Positions 1 through 9,522 are shown, numbered from the stretch's first letter. The stretch: DNA of 64,000 bases from an uncultured Eubacteriales bacterium (GCA_900546845.1 UREK01000001.1:62001-126000), one strand, 5' to 3'. Notes: generated by a model not told the origin, from the sequence alone. Program-made: numbers and translations.

Positions 1-490
1 CGCTGTCCTCGCAGAGCATCTTGTCGCCCGTCAGGAGCACAGGGGGTACCTTTTCATAGTTTGCGACGAGGCTGAACAGCATGAATTCGCTGCAAAGCCG
101 GCCGTTCAGACGCACCTCGAACGGCCGCCTGGAAAAGGTGTGCGAAAGCGGGTTGCCGTTACGGCCGGCAGCGGAATGGTATCCGATGAACATGGCCGCG
201 TCGAACCCCTGCTCCACACCATAGGCCATGGTGTAAGGGTGGCCGCAGCCGCTGCGGATCAGCTCGACGCAGCGTGGCAGCTGGCGGATGTCAAGGTTGG
301 TGCCGCTCGCGTGCGCGTCCTTGACCAAGATGGACTCCGCTCCCGCCGCAATGGCTCCTTCGCAGGCAGCCCTGACCTCGTTGGTCATCTGCTGCACCGC
401 GGCGGCGTAGGTAGCCTGCGTCCGGTTGCACTCTTCCCAGAGCGTTGTGGTGGTGATGCCTTCGATGTCGGCGCTGATGAATACGCGCAT
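1..490 (-). CDS. M55 family D-aminopeptidase (DppA-like), C-terminus cut off by window
   Basis: Zinc D-aminopeptidase family that removes N-terminal D-residues from short peptides; 163 codons are visible and the gene runs off the window start. The N-terminus reads MRVFISADIEGIT. Asp8 and Glu10 match the metal ligands of Bacillus subtilis DppA, followed by KDAHASGTN with His60, GYHS with His105, LSHT with His117 and Glu135 near the cut. All match the family's metal and catalytic positions within two residues. The start is the ATG at 490, preceded by an AAGGAGGAATCC ribosome site. A peptide ABC operon lies 2.5 kb away, which fits peptide or peptidoglycan-fragment salvage, but that link is inference. 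Confidence 0.9.
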   Translation of the reverse strand, partial: MRVFISADIEGITTTTLWEECNRTQATYAAAVQQMTNEVRAACEGAIAAGAESILVKDAHASGTNLDIRQLPRCVELIRSGCGHPYTMAYGVEQGFDAAMFIGYHSAAGRNGNPLSHTFSRRPFEVRLNGRLCSEFMLFSLVANYEKVPPVLLTGDKMLCEDS

Positions 491-580
491 TGGATTCCTC
501 CTTAAATAAGATTGTAGGTTTGATGCCCAATCGGAATATAATATATTTTACCAGAAAATGCGCTGGGCGGGAAGGGCGCG

Positions 581-1279
581 CTATACCTTTTCCGCCATGC
601 GGTAGCCCACGCCGATCTCGGTGAGGATATATTGCGGGGCCATGCTGTCCCGCTCGATCTTGCGCCGGATGTTGGACATGTTCACGCGCAGGATGCGGTT
701 GTTTTCCGCATCCGCGTAAGGGCCCCAGACATGGTTGATGATATAGCTGTACGTGAGAACTTTCCCGGGATGCCGGGCGATGAGTTCCACGATGCGGTAT
801 TCCACCTGCGTGAGGCGGATGGTTTCGCCGCCGACCGTGACGCTGCGCTTGGCAAAATCAATTTTAAATTCCCCGACGCTGTAAGCGTCGTCCGGCGCGG
901 CGGAGGGGGCGTTACGGCGGAGAACGGCGCGCATGCGTGCAAGCAGCTCCGGCGCGGAAAACGGCTTTGTGATGTAATCGTCCGCGCCGTTGTCGAGCGC
1001 GAGGATTTTGTCCTGCTCCGTGCTGCGCGCGCTGACGACGATCACGGGCACGCGAGTCCACGCGCGCAGCTCCTTCAGGAGCTTTACGCCGTCGACGTCG
1101 GGCAGCCCAAGGTCGAGCAGCACCATATCCGGCATATAGGCGGAGACGGAGGCGCGCGCGTCGGCGCCGTTTTGCGCTGAGAGGACGCGGTATCCGCCCG
1201 CATACAGCACGGTTTTCAATACCTTTAAAATATAGCCCTCGTCTTCGATCACAAGGACGGTCGGTTTAACTGTGGCCAT
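581..1279 (-). CDS. kdpE: KdpE-type response regulator (OmpR/PhoB family)
   Basis: A 232-residue response regulator: receiver domain at about residues 7-120 and winged-helix output domain at about 130-228. Acidic pocket Glu12-Asp13, phospho-acceptor Asp56 in LLDLGLPDVDG, and the switch lysine in YITKPFS are visible. The receiver resembles KdpE closely (VPVIVVSARS, DKILALDNGADDY). Its start overlaps the end of the histidine kinase gene upstream by 14 bases, with AAAGGAGGATTCC as ribosome site, so the two are translated together. KdpE normally controls the KdpFABC potassium pump. No kdpFABC is in this window, so the target is unknown. Confidence 0.88.
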   Translation of the reverse strand: MATVKPTVLVIEDEGYILKVLKTVLYAGGYRVLSAQNGADARASVSAYMPDMVLLDLGLPDVDGVKLLKELRAWTRVPVIVVSARSTEQDKILALDNGADDYITKPFSAPELLARMRAVLRRNAPSAAPDDAYSVGEFKIDFAKRSVTVGGETIRLTQVEYRIVELIARHPGKVLTYSYIINHVWGPYADAENNRILRVNMSNIRRKIERDSMAPQYILTEIGVGYRMAEKV

Positions 1280-2789
1280 TGGAATCCTCCTTTGGGAGCG
1301 TCAGCGTAAATACCGCGCCGCACGGGTTTCCATTGCGCCCGTAGATCTCGCCGCCGTGCGCCTGGATGATGCTTTTGCAGATGGAAAGGCCAAGCCCCAT
1401 GCCGTGGGTGGAATCCCCGGCACGCCGCGCCGACGGCTCGAACAGCGTCGAGAGATCCTCCTGGCTCAGCCCGCGGCCATAATCGCGCACGGTGAACGAT
1501 ACGAACGCGTCCCCGTCCTCGGCGATGAGGTCGATCCGGGCGGCGGAGCCGGAATATTTCACCGCGTTTTCAATCAGGTTCATAAGCACCTGCACAATGA
1601 GCGTCGGGTCCATCGGCACCATCAGGAATTCGGCGGGCGGCGTGACGGCGATCTCCGCATCCGGGAAGCGGCCGCGCGCTTTTTCCAGGGTTTCCGAGAG
1701 GATCTCTTCAATCGGCTCGCAGCTTTTGTTGAGCTTTGGACCGCTTGCCCCCACGCGCGTGACGGAAAGCAGGTTTTCCACTATGCGCAGCAGCCAGGCC
1801 GCTTCTTCCCCGATGCTCTGGATCAAATCGCGCCGCGCGGCCTCGTCCAGCGCCACATCCTCCTGGTTTAATGCGGAGCAAGCGCCGATGATGCCGGTGA
1901 GCGGCGTACGCAGGTCGTGGGAGATGGAGCGGAGAAAGTCGGAGCGCATGCGCTCGAGCTCCTTTTCCATCAGGATCTTCTGTTCGCGGCGCATGAGCGC
2001 GATGCGCTTGAGCGCCACGCCGGCGCGCACGAGCAGAAGCTCTGCGGTCTGCAACTGGTAGGCGCTTACGCCGCGCCAGGCGTCGATCAACACGCCGGCC
2101 ACGGCGAGCACCTCCCCATCCACCGCCACCGGGAAGCAGCAGAGGGGATTTTTGCCATAGAAGGCGGTTCCGTATCCGGTGCGCTTGCCGGTGCTGTGGC
2201 AGGCGGAGACGACGCCGCCTACCGGGTAAAGCAGCAGCCCTTCCGGATAGCTGCCGGCGCGGCGGACGCCGCCTGCGCCGTCCGGGACAAAGAGGACCGT
2301 GGAGCAATTCATGACGCTATAGAGACTCCGAAGCGTCAGCACGTACAGCTCCTCCGCCGTGGAAGCGGTCAAAAGCGCCGTGCTGAGCGCGGAGATCGAG
2401 CGCTCGCGGGCGCTTTGTTCACCATAGAGATCGCGTTCCGCGCGAATGCGCCAGTAAAGCCCGCCGCCGAGGAGCGCGATCGTGGTGAGAATGCACGCGG
2501 CATAGACCGCAAAGATGGGCGAGAGCTGCGTTGCGCCGGCGTTTACCGTGAATTCCAACAGGGAAAACACCAGGACTGCGGCACATGCGGAAGCGGCACG
2601 CCAGGCGGCGTTTGTCGCCGCGATGGCGAGCGGGAGCGTGATGAGCGCAAGCAGGGGGATCGCATAGAACGAGCTTTGGAATATGACGCGCGAAAACAGG
2701 AAGATCAGCGCCGATGCGAGCGCGGCAAGCAAAATCCCGCGAAGGTTTTTCACGGGAGCCATGGAACGCCTGTAAGCACGCTTTCCCAT
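1266..2789 (-). CDS. KdpD-type sensor histidine kinase lacking the N-terminal KdpD/USP region
   Basis: Membrane sensor kinase of 507 residues. The ATG at 2789 is chosen because AAGGAGTG lies 8 bases before it; an in-frame ATG at 2858 has no good ribosome site. It has four hydrophobic segments near the N-terminus (DUF4118-like), a GAF-like region, a HisKA H-box SISHDLRTPL, and an HATPase with N-box NLIENAVKYS and G-boxes DYGRGL and GMGLGLSI. Full-length KdpD is about 900 residues with an N-terminal cytoplasmic KdpD domain and universal-stress domain. This protein corresponds only to the C-terminal half. It pairs with the KdpE-type regulator immediately downstream. Confidence 0.87.
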   Translation of the reverse strand: MGKRAYRRSMAPVKNLRGILLAALASALIFLFSRVIFQSSFYAIPLLALITLPLAIAATNAAWRAASACAAVLVFSLLEFTVNAGATQLSPIFAVYAACILTTIALLGGGLYWRIRAERDLYGEQSARERSISALSTALLTASTAEELYVLTLRSLYSVMNCSTVLFVPDGAGGVRRAGSYPEGLLLYPVGGVVSACHSTGKRTGYGTAFYGKNPLCCFPVAVDGEVLAVAGVLIDAWRGVSAYQLQTAELLLVRAGVALKRIALMRREQKILMEKELERMRSDFLRSISHDLRTPLTGIIGACSALNQEDVALDEAARRDLIQSIGEEAAWLLRIVENLLSVTRVGASGPKLNKSCEPIEEILSETLEKARGRFPDAEIAVTPPAEFLMVPMDPTLIVQVLMNLIENAVKYSGSAARIDLIAEDGDAFVSFTVRDYGRGLSQEDLSTLFEPSARRAGDSTHGMGLGLSICKSIIQAHGGEIYGRNGNPCGAVFTLTLPKEDSNGHS

Positions 2790-3043
2790 CGCCGGAACAC
2801 TCCTTGTTGATTTGCTGAAGTAATTCAAGCCGCCATCAAAATCATAACCTTTCATCATTATACACGCATCGGCCCGCGCGAAAAAGGGCGCTATGCTAAA
2901 AAAACGCTAAGGATGTCCCCATTTTGTTGCGGCGGCGTTTTCAGGGTTATACGATAAAAGCCATAAAAGGGGCGTCTCCTGCAGATCTACATCGTCTCTC
3001 CAGTTCGGGGCGAACCCCGCAATATTAACAAGGAGGAAAACAC

Positions 3044-5026
3044 ATGAAACGCACACTCGCATTGTTGCTGGCACTTGCGCTCGCCGTCTCTCTGGCTGCG
3101 TGCCAAACCGGTACCAGCGTCACGGACCCGACGGATGCGCCTGCCCCAACGGCCACGCAGGAACCGCAGGCGGTTCAGTCTGCTGCCGAGGACATCATCG
3201 GCAATAAGGAATACCTCAATGTATACAAGACTTCCTTCAGCTCATCCTATTCCTCTTTCAACTATTTTTCGACCGCATATTCGACCGTCCGCTCCATCGT
3301 TTCAAACTGCATCGACGGCCTTGTGGAGCCGGATATCTACGGCGTATACGTCCCGTCCATTGCGGAAAGCTGGGAGACCAATGCGGATCAGACCATCTGG
3401 ACCTTCAAGATCCGCGAGGGCGTGAACTGGGTGGACCATGAGGGCAAGGACACCGGCCTTGCGGTGACTGCGGAGGACTTCGTGGACGGTATCCGCTACA
3501 TTGGCGACCCGCAAAACGACGCGTATTCCCTGCGCGTGGTGCGCAACCTCATCGAAGGCCTGTACGACTATTACTGGAATTTGGACGACATCGACGACCC
3601 CGAAGTGGAGACCGACCTTGTGCGCGACGAAGTGGTTGCGAGCTTTGACGAGACCGTAGGCGTCAAAGCGCTCGACGAATATACCGTGCAGTATACGCTC
3701 ACATCCAGCGCCCCATACTTCCTTTCCCTGATCGAGAGCAGCATGCTGCTGCTGCCGGTCGAATACGACTATGCCATGGAGCTGGGGGACGACTTTGCCG
3801 TCGATAACGAGCACATGCTTTACTGCGGCGCGTATTACATCTCCCATTTTGAGCGCGACAAGGCGATCACACTTACCAAAAACCCGCTGTATTGGGATCT
3901 GGAGCACATCACTGTGGATCGCGTTGAATACCAGATGGTGCCTGAAGGGACGACTTCCCTTGAGATGTTTAAGCGCGGCGAGATCGACGAGACGAGCGTT
4001 GCGGCGGAAGAATACCTTTCCATGGCCGGCACGGAGTGGGAGGACAAGCTCATCCCCACGGAGCGCAGCCTTTCCACGAACTATCTCTGGCTCGATTTCC
4101 AGGGTGAGAACCCGGAGTTCAATACCTTCATCCAGAATGAAAACTTCCGCAAGGCGCTGCAATACTCGCTCAACCGCGAATCAATCGCAACGCTGCGCGA
4201 CCCCGTCAACCCGGCGCGCGTCCTGCGCAATACCATCAACGCGGAAGACGCGATCTACGACAGCAACGGCGTAGATTACACGGATTATGAGCCGCTCAAG
4301 GCGATCAAGGAGACGGATTACAACGACCCCGAGCTGGCGCGCCAGTATATGGAAGCCGCGGTCGCAGAGCTTTGCGATGCGGAAGGCAACATCATCGGCG
4401 TCGAAGCCGGCACGGTGGATTACCTCCCCGTCGGCACGTTCGAGGTGGATGGAAAGCTCCCCGTCACCGTCATCTACGTCGGCACGGATGACGAGAGCGA
4501 GATCATCATGGCGCAGCTAATGAAAGCCATGATAGAAGAGGCCATCGGCGCGGATCTCATCAATTTTGAAATTGCCGCTTTCAGCGGCTGGACGTATGGC
4601 ACCGTGGCCGATCCGCTCAATTACGACATCTATTTTGATTCGCTTTCCACCGGCTATGCCGATCCCTCCGGCCTGCTGACCCGGATGACAACGGATGGCG
4701 CAGAAAACGTAGGCTGCTACGAGGTGCCCGAATACGACGCGCTGATCGAGCAGGCGCTCAACGCCGCGACCTTTGAAGAACGCCTGCAATACTTTGCGGA
4801 AGCGGAGGCCTATCTCTGCAACGGAGCGTATGTCATCCCGTTCATCTCCTCGCTGCGCGGCTATTACATGACCAACTCCATGCCGTTTACAAGCCCGCTG
4901 ACCCTGTATGGCAACAGCAAATATAAGGGTACGCTCGTGATGGAAGAGCCGCTTACCTACGAGGAGTATCAGACGCTTGAATCCGCCTACAACATCGCGC
5001 GGGAGGAGGCGCTCAAAGAAAGCTGA
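3044..5026 (+). CDS. Family 5 extracellular solute-binding lipoprotein (peptide ABC transporter)
   Basis: 660-residue substrate receptor of an Opp/Dpp-type importer. The N-terminus is a lipoprotein signal (MKRTLALLLALALAVSLAAC) with the lipobox LAAC, so the mature protein is lipid-anchored at the cysteine. A Pro/Thr/Ala-rich linker follows and then the long SBP_bac_5 fold, with IAESWETNADQTIWTFKIR near the start and FRKALQYSLNRE in the middle. It is somewhat longer than the usual 530-600 residues. The ribosome site AAGGAGGAAAACAC is strong. It is the first gene of an operon with two permeases and a fused ATPase. The ligand is presumably a peptide and cannot be read from sequence. Confidence 0.93.
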   Translation: MKRTLALLLALALAVSLAACQTGTSVTDPTDAPAPTATQEPQAVQSAAEDIIGNKEYLNVYKTSFSSSYSSFNYFSTAYSTVRSIVSNCIDGLVEPDIYGVYVPSIAESWETNADQTIWTFKIREGVNWVDHEGKDTGLAVTAEDFVDGIRYIGDPQNDAYSLRVVRNLIEGLYDYYWNLDDIDDPEVETDLVRDEVVASFDETVGVKALDEYTVQYTLTSSAPYFLSLIESSMLLLPVEYDYAMELGDDFAVDNEHMLYCGAYYISHFERDKAITLTKNPLYWDLEHITVDRVEYQMVPEGTTSLEMFKRGEIDETSVAAEEYLSMAGTEWEDKLIPTERSLSTNYLWLDFQGENPEFNTFIQNENFRKALQYSLNRESIATLRDPVNPARVLRNTINAEDAIYDSNGVDYTDYEPLKAIKETDYNDPELARQYMEAAVAELCDAEGNIIGVEAGTVDYLPVGTFEVDGKLPVTVIYVGTDDESEIIMAQLMKAMIEEAIGADLINFEIAAFSGWTYGTVADPLNYDIYFDSLSTGYADPSGLLTRMTTDGAENVGCYEVPEYDALIEQALNAATFEERLQYFAEAEAYLCNGAYVIPFISSLRGYYMTNSMPFTSPLTLYGNSKYKGTLVMEEPLTYEEYQTLESAYNIAREEALKES

Positions 5027-5055
5027 ACCCAACGCTGACCCGAAAGCACAGTTGC

Positions 5056-5086
5056 GGCGCGCTGCCGGCGGGCGGCGCGCCTTTCC
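5056..5086 (+). terminator. GC-rich hairpin between receptor and permease genes (attenuator-like)
   Basis: GGCGCGC at 5056-5062 pairs with GCGCGCC at 5075-5081 and is followed by TTTCCTTG. Such hairpins after a solute-receptor gene commonly stabilise its message and lower expression of downstream permeases. That role is inferred here. Confidence 0.5.
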
Positions 5087-5149
5087 TTGAGCTTGTTTCC
5101 GTTGAATGTACGCGTAACCGTTTACTCCATCTGAAACGGAGGAATTTCC

Positions 5150-6088
5150 TTGACAAAGTATATCCTTTCAAGAACGCTGCGCTCTCTGCTGACCGTCGTA
5201 ATCGTTTTCGTCACGGTCTTCATGCTCTTGCGCCTGATGCCGCTCACCGGCTATTTCCCGCAGGAGATCCTGAAGGAGACCGACGAGGCCACGCGCATGA
5301 CCTACCTGCGCAACCAAGGCCTTCTGGATCACCCGTTCGTGCAGCTTTGGCGCTTCGTAAAGAACCTGTTCCAGGGGGATCTGGGCAGGAGCCTCACGGT
5401 TTACCCCAAGGTTCCCATCGCAACGCTGCTGCAGGAAAAAATCCCCGTCACGGCGGCGTTCGGCTTTTCGAGCATGCTGCTTGGCATCGTGCTCGGCATT
5501 TCGCTCGGCCTTTTGATGGTGCGCTATAAGAACCGCTGGGGAGACCGCCTCGGGACGCTCTACATCCTCGTCGTCCGCGCTGTGCCGAGCCTCATCTACC
5601 TCTTCTTCATCCAGGTTTGGGTATCCAAATGGTTTAACCTCCCGCTTGTGTTTTACAAGGACAGGCCGGAATCCTGGATCCTGCCTACGATCTGCCTCGC
5701 GCTTGGGAGCATCGCATATTATGCGCTCTGGCTCCGCCGCTTCATGGTGGATGAGGAAAACCGGGACTATGTGAAGTTCGCGCAGGTCAAGGGGCTGCCG
5801 AAGAAGGTTGTCCTGCGCAGGCACGTGTTCAAGAACGCGATGATCCCGCTTGTGATCTATCTCCCGAGCGATCTGCTGTTTATCATTTCCGGCTCCCTTG
5901 TGATCGAAAGCCTGTACGCCATCCCGGGCACGGGCGGCCTGCTCACCAACGCGATCAAAAGCCAGGATAACAACCTGGTGCAGGTGATCGTACTGATGTA
6001 CGCGATCCTCTCGGTGATCGGCGTGTTCCTGGGCGATTTGCTGGTCGCGTTTGTGGACCCGCGCATCAAGCTGACGGAGGGAGAATAA
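5150..6088 (+). CDS. Peptide ABC transporter permease (OppB/DppB family)
   Basis: 312-residue inner-membrane subunit with about six membrane segments. It carries the ABC permease coupling motif in YVKFAQVKGLPKKVV, followed by RRHVFKNAMIPL, and the family ending GDLLVAFVDPRIKL. The start codon is TTG at 5150, supported by GGAGGAATTTCC just before it; no better ATG is nearby. The stop codon directly abuts the next ATG, so translation is probably coupled to the second permease. Confidence 0.93.
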   Translation: MTKYILSRTLRSLLTVVIVFVTVFMLLRLMPLTGYFPQEILKETDEATRMTYLRNQGLLDHPFVQLWRFVKNLFQGDLGRSLTVYPKVPIATLLQEKIPVTAAFGFSSMLLGIVLGISLGLLMVRYKNRWGDRLGTLYILVVRAVPSLIYLFFIQVWVSKWFNLPLVFYKDRPESWILPTICLALGSIAYYALWLRRFMVDEENRDYVKFAQVKGLPKKVVLRRHVFKNAMIPLVIYLPSDLLFIISGSLVIESLYAIPGTGGLLTNAIKSQDNNLVQVIVLMYAILSVIGVFLGDLLVAFVDPRIKLTEGE

Positions 6089-7030
6089 ATGGAAAGCAAA
6101 AAAATGCCCAATGCGGCTCTGAACCCGCTTAAGTTCCGCGCCGCTGTATTCGACAACATCAGCAGCGAGGACACGGGGTTCTCGAACTATTCCTATTGGC
6201 GCTCCACAATCCGCACTTTTTTCCGGAACAAGGCAGTTGTCGTGCTGGTTGGGCTCGTGTTCGCAATGATCGTGATGAGCATCCTTTACCCGGTGTTCTC
6301 GGATGTGGATCCCACGGAGGTGAGCCTTTTCCCGCTCGATTGGAATCTGCGCCCGAGCGCGGAGCACTGGTTCGGCACGGACACGCTCGGGCGCGACATC
6401 TGGGCGCGCGCCTGGTATGGCTGCCGCAACTCCTTCCTGCTCGGGTTCTGCATCGCCCTTTCGGACGTCGGCTTCGGCATGATCGCGGGCGCGCTCTGGG
6501 GCTACAACAAAAAGCTGGATCCGTTCATGATCGAGCTGTATAACATCATGACGAACATCCCGTCGACGGTTTACCTCGTGCTGCTTGCATACATTATGAA
6601 CACGAGCTACCTTACTCTGTTCATCTCCATGGCGTCCCGCGGGTGGATCGTGGAAGCGCGCTTCTTCCGCAACCGCATCCTCTCCCTGCGCGACAGCGAA
6701 TACAACATCGCGTCCAAATGCCTTGGCACGCCGGTGCGGCGCATTGCGACGCGCAACATCATCCCGCACATCGTGAGCCTCATCATCATGGAAGCGGCGC
6801 TCTGCATCCCGTATTCCATCGGCTCTGAAGTGTTCATGGGCTTTGTGGGCGTCGGCATGCCGGTAGACGCGATCACCCTTGGCAACATCGTCAACCAGGG
6901 GCGCGCTTCCTTTACGCTGCACCCGTACCAGATGATGCTGCCGACGGCCATCCTTTGCATCATCACCGTCGCGTTTTATGTGATCGGCAATAAATTCGCG
7001 GATGCTTCCGATCCGCGCAACCACGTTTGA
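6089..7030 (+). CDS. Peptide ABC transporter permease (OppC/DppC family)
   Basis: 313-residue second permease. It has an N-terminal OppC_N membrane segment (residues about 47-70) and the BPD_transp_1 domain with FGTDTLGRDIWARAWYG, which is characteristic of OppC/DppC. The coupling loop is in NIASKCLGTPVRRIATRNII. Its ATG follows the stop of the OppB-type gene with no gap. It forms the membrane channel with that protein and couples to the fused ATPase encoded next. Confidence 0.93.
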   Translation: MESKKMPNAALNPLKFRAAVFDNISSEDTGFSNYSYWRSTIRTFFRNKAVVVLVGLVFAMIVMSILYPVFSDVDPTEVSLFPLDWNLRPSAEHWFGTDTLGRDIWARAWYGCRNSFLLGFCIALSDVGFGMIAGALWGYNKKLDPFMIELYNIMTNIPSTVYLVLLAYIMNTSYLTLFISMASRGWIVEARFFRNRILSLRDSEYNIASKCLGTPVRRIATRNIIPHIVSLIIMEAALCIPYSIGSEVFMGFVGVGMPVDAITLGNIVNQGRASFTLHPYQMMLPTAILCIITVAFYVIGNKFADASDPRNHV

Positions 7031-7044
7031 GGAGGGCGGAAACC

Positions 7045-9063
7045 ATGGAACAGAACAAGAACGGCCATGCATCGCCGCTGATCCTTTCCGCAAGGGATGT
7101 GGAGGTCAAATTCAACCTGCGCGGCGCAACGCTCACCGCTGTGCGCGGCGCGTCGCTCGACCTGTACGAGGGCGAGACGCTCGCCATCGTGGGCGAATCC
7201 GGCTGCGGGAAATCCGTGTTCACCAAGTCTTTCATCGGGATGCTGGATAAGAACGGCTCCGTCACCGGCGGCGAAATCCTTTACCGCGGGGAGGATCTGA
7301 CCAAGTATAAAACCGAGGCGGAATGGCTCCGGGTGCGCGGGAAGAAGATCGCCATGGTGTTCCAGGACCCCATGACGAGCCTCAATCCGGTGCGCACCAT
7401 CGGCGAGCAGATCGCGGAGGTCATCACCTGGCACTTTGGCACGGAACACGAGGAGGCCAAGCGCGAGGCGATCGAGATCCTCAAGCGCGTCGGCATCGCG
7501 GATGCGGAATCCCGCTACAAGCAATACCCCAACGAATTCTCGGGCGGCATGCGCCAGCGCGTCGTGATTGCGACGGCCATCGCCTGCCGGCCGGAGATCC
7601 TCATCTGCGACGAGCCGACCACCGCGCTCGACGTTACGGTGCAGGCACAGATCCTCCGGCTCATCAAGGATCTGCAAAAGGAATTGAAGATGACGGTCGT
7701 TTACATCACCCACGATCTTGGCGTCGTCGCAAACGTCGCGGACTGGGTGGGCGTGATGTACGCCGGGCAGATCATCGAATACGGCACGGTGCGCGAGATC
7801 TTCAAACAGCCGGCCCATCCTTACACGAAAGCGCTGCTGCAATCCCTGCCGCAGCTCGGCGTAAAGGGACACGAGCTCTACTCTATCAAGGGAACGCCGC
7901 CGAGCCTGTTCAAGGAGATCCGTGGTGACGCGTTTGCGCCGCGCAACCCGGAAGCGATGGAGATCGACTTTGAGGAGGAGCCCCCGCGCTTCCAGATCTC
8001 GGATACCCATTGGGCAAAGACTTGGCTGCTGCACCCCTATGCGGCAGAATACCGGAAGGAAATCGAAGCGGCGGAAGCGGCGCGCCGGGCGGAGCATGCC
8101 GAGCCCGCGGAGCCGTTCGACTACGGCGCGCATGCGGAGAAGCTCTTGCAGGTGAAGAACCTCACGGTCAAGTTCAAGCTGGCTGGGAAGGAATTCCGCG
8201 CCGTGGACAGCGTAAACTTCGACATTTATAAGGGCGAGACGCTTTCGCTCGTCGGCGAATCCGGTTCCGGCAAGACGACCATCGGCCGGGCGATCATGCG
8301 CATCTATAACAACAACGTGGATGGCAGCATTGTCTATAAGGGCGATCCGATCACGGGCAGGCTCGGAAAGGACGACGTGAAGCACCTGCATATGGAGATG
8401 CAGATGATCTTCCAGGATCCGATGGCTTCGCTCAACGAGCGCGCCAAGGTGGATTACATCATCTCCGAGGGGCTTTACAATTACCACCTGTTCGACAACG
8501 AGGAGGACCGGCTGCGCAAGGTGGAGGAGATCATGCAGGAGGTGGGCCTTTCCAAGGAGTTTTCCTCCCGTTTCCCGCACGAGTTCTCCGGCGGCCAGCG
8601 CCAGCGCATCGGCATTGCGCGCAGCCTCGTCATGAACCCGGATTTCATCGTGGCGGACGAACCCATCTCTGCGCTCGACGTTTCCATCCGCGCCCAGGTC
8701 ATCAACCTGCTCAACAAGCTCAAGCGCGAGCGCGGGCTCACGTATCTGTTCATCGCCCATGACCTTTCCGTGGTCCGCTTTATCTCGGATCGTATCGCCG
8801 TCATCAACAAGGGGCGCATCGTGGAGCTCGCGGCCTGCGAAGAGCTGTTCCGCTGCCCGCTGCATCCGTATACCAAGGCGCTGCTCTCCGCGGTGCCGTA
8901 TCCGGATCCTGAGCTTGAGCGGGGCAAGGAGCTGCTGGTTTACGATCCCGCCATGCACAACTATAAGGATGACGCGCCCGCATGGGTGGAAATCATGCCC
9001 GGACATTTCATCCTTGCGAACGAACCGGAGCTTGCGATTTACCGAGAGGAGCTGGGAATCTGA
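7045..9063 (+). CDS. Fused OppD-OppF dual ATP-binding protein of peptide ABC transporter
   Basis: A single 672-residue protein carries both ATPases that are usually separate genes. The first half is OppD-like: Walker A GESGCGKS, signature FSGGMRQR, Walker B LICDEPTTALD. The second half is OppF-like: Walker A GESGSGKT, signature FSGGQRQR, Walker B FIVADEPISALD. Each half ends with an oligopeptide-transporter C-terminal region (HPYTKALLQSLPQLG and HPYTKALLSAVPYPD). The linker around residues 320-365 is rich in Glu and Ala. The ATG at 7045 is preferred because GAGGAGGGCGG precedes it; a TTG at 7027 overlaps the previous stop. Energises uptake by the two permeases upstream. Confidence 0.93.
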   Translation: MEQNKNGHASPLILSARDVEVKFNLRGATLTAVRGASLDLYEGETLAIVGESGCGKSVFTKSFIGMLDKNGSVTGGEILYRGEDLTKYKTEAEWLRVRGKKIAMVFQDPMTSLNPVRTIGEQIAEVITWHFGTEHEEAKREAIEILKRVGIADAESRYKQYPNEFSGGMRQRVVIATAIACRPEILICDEPTTALDVTVQAQILRLIKDLQKELKMTVVYITHDLGVVANVADWVGVMYAGQIIEYGTVREIFKQPAHPYTKALLQSLPQLGVKGHELYSIKGTPPSLFKEIRGDAFAPRNPEAMEIDFEEEPPRFQISDTHWAKTWLLHPYAAEYRKEIEAAEAARRAEHAEPAEPFDYGAHAEKLLQVKNLTVKFKLAGKEFRAVDSVNFDIYKGETLSLVGESGSGKTTIGRAIMRIYNNNVDGSIVYKGDPITGRLGKDDVKHLHMEMQMIFQDPMASLNERAKVDYIISEGLYNYHLFDNEEDRLRKVEEIMQEVGLSKEFSSRFPHEFSGGQRQRIGIARSLVMNPDFIVADEPISALDVSIRAQVINLLNKLKRERGLTYLFIAHDLSVVRFISDRIAVINKGRIVELAACEELFRCPLHPYTKALLSAVPYPDPELERGKELLVYDPAMHNYKDDAPAWVEIMPGHFILANEPELAIYREELGI

Positions 9064-9512
9064 TGGAAGCGCTGCAGAAAAAACGGTATTTCCGCCTGAT
9101 CTATGCAAAGGCACTGCGCTACTTTGCGTATGCGCTCGCCGCGTCGGCATTCATCGCGGGCCTGTATGGCGGGGTGCGGCTATACTTTGTGTTCGCGCTT
9201 TGCGCGGCGGGCTGCGCGTTCCTCGCCTGGAGCTGGTTTACGCACCTGCATGCGGCGGGCTTCTTCCACGGGGACGCATGGAAGAAGAAAAGGCGCAGGC
9301 CGCGCGTGCCGTATCTCCACCGGCGCGATAAGACGAAGTTGCGCCGGCCATCCTTTGCGATGGACAACACGGATTTTGACGACGACCTCGTCTCCGCCAC
9401 GGCGTGCAACGAGGCGGAGTTTGAGCCGGAGCAGCAGGAGCGGGCGCGCGTGCTTGCGCGGGCGGCCTGCGGGCTGCTGCTGATCCTGGTTTCCCTGGTT
9501 ATCCCGATGTGA
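9063..9512 (+). CDS. Unrecognised small membrane protein in the peptide-transporter operon
   Basis: 149 residues, family not recognised. The start ATG at 9063 overlaps the stop of the fused ATPase (TGATG), so translational coupling is likely. Two hydrophobic segments lie at about residues 18-37 and 40-58, and a third is at the C-terminus (about 130-148). Between them is a very basic stretch (KKKRRRPR) and then an acidic Asn/Asp-rich region (MDNTDFDDDLVS). The topology suggests a cytoplasmic basic/acidic loop held between membrane helices. Position between the ATPase and the amidohydrolase suggests a role linked to the same operon. No function can be assigned. Confidence 0.72.
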   Translation: MEALQKKRYFRLIYAKALRYFAYALAASAFIAGLYGGVRLYFVFALCAAGCAFLAWSWFTHLHAAGFFHGDAWKKKRRRPRVPYLHRRDKTKLRRPSFAMDNTDFDDDLVSATACNEAEFEPEQQERARVLARAACGLLLILVSLVIPM

Positions 9513-9522
9513 GGTGGTTTCT

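Noticed and set aside
5168..7093. A 641-codon open frame antisense to the OppB/OppC genes
   Set aside because: It is a shadow of GC-rich codon use. Its product is full of His, Arg and Glu with no family pattern, while the plus strand encodes clear permeases.
6976..9150. A 724-codon open frame antisense to the fused OppD-OppF gene
   Set aside because: Same cause; the plus strand has complete Walker and signature motifs.
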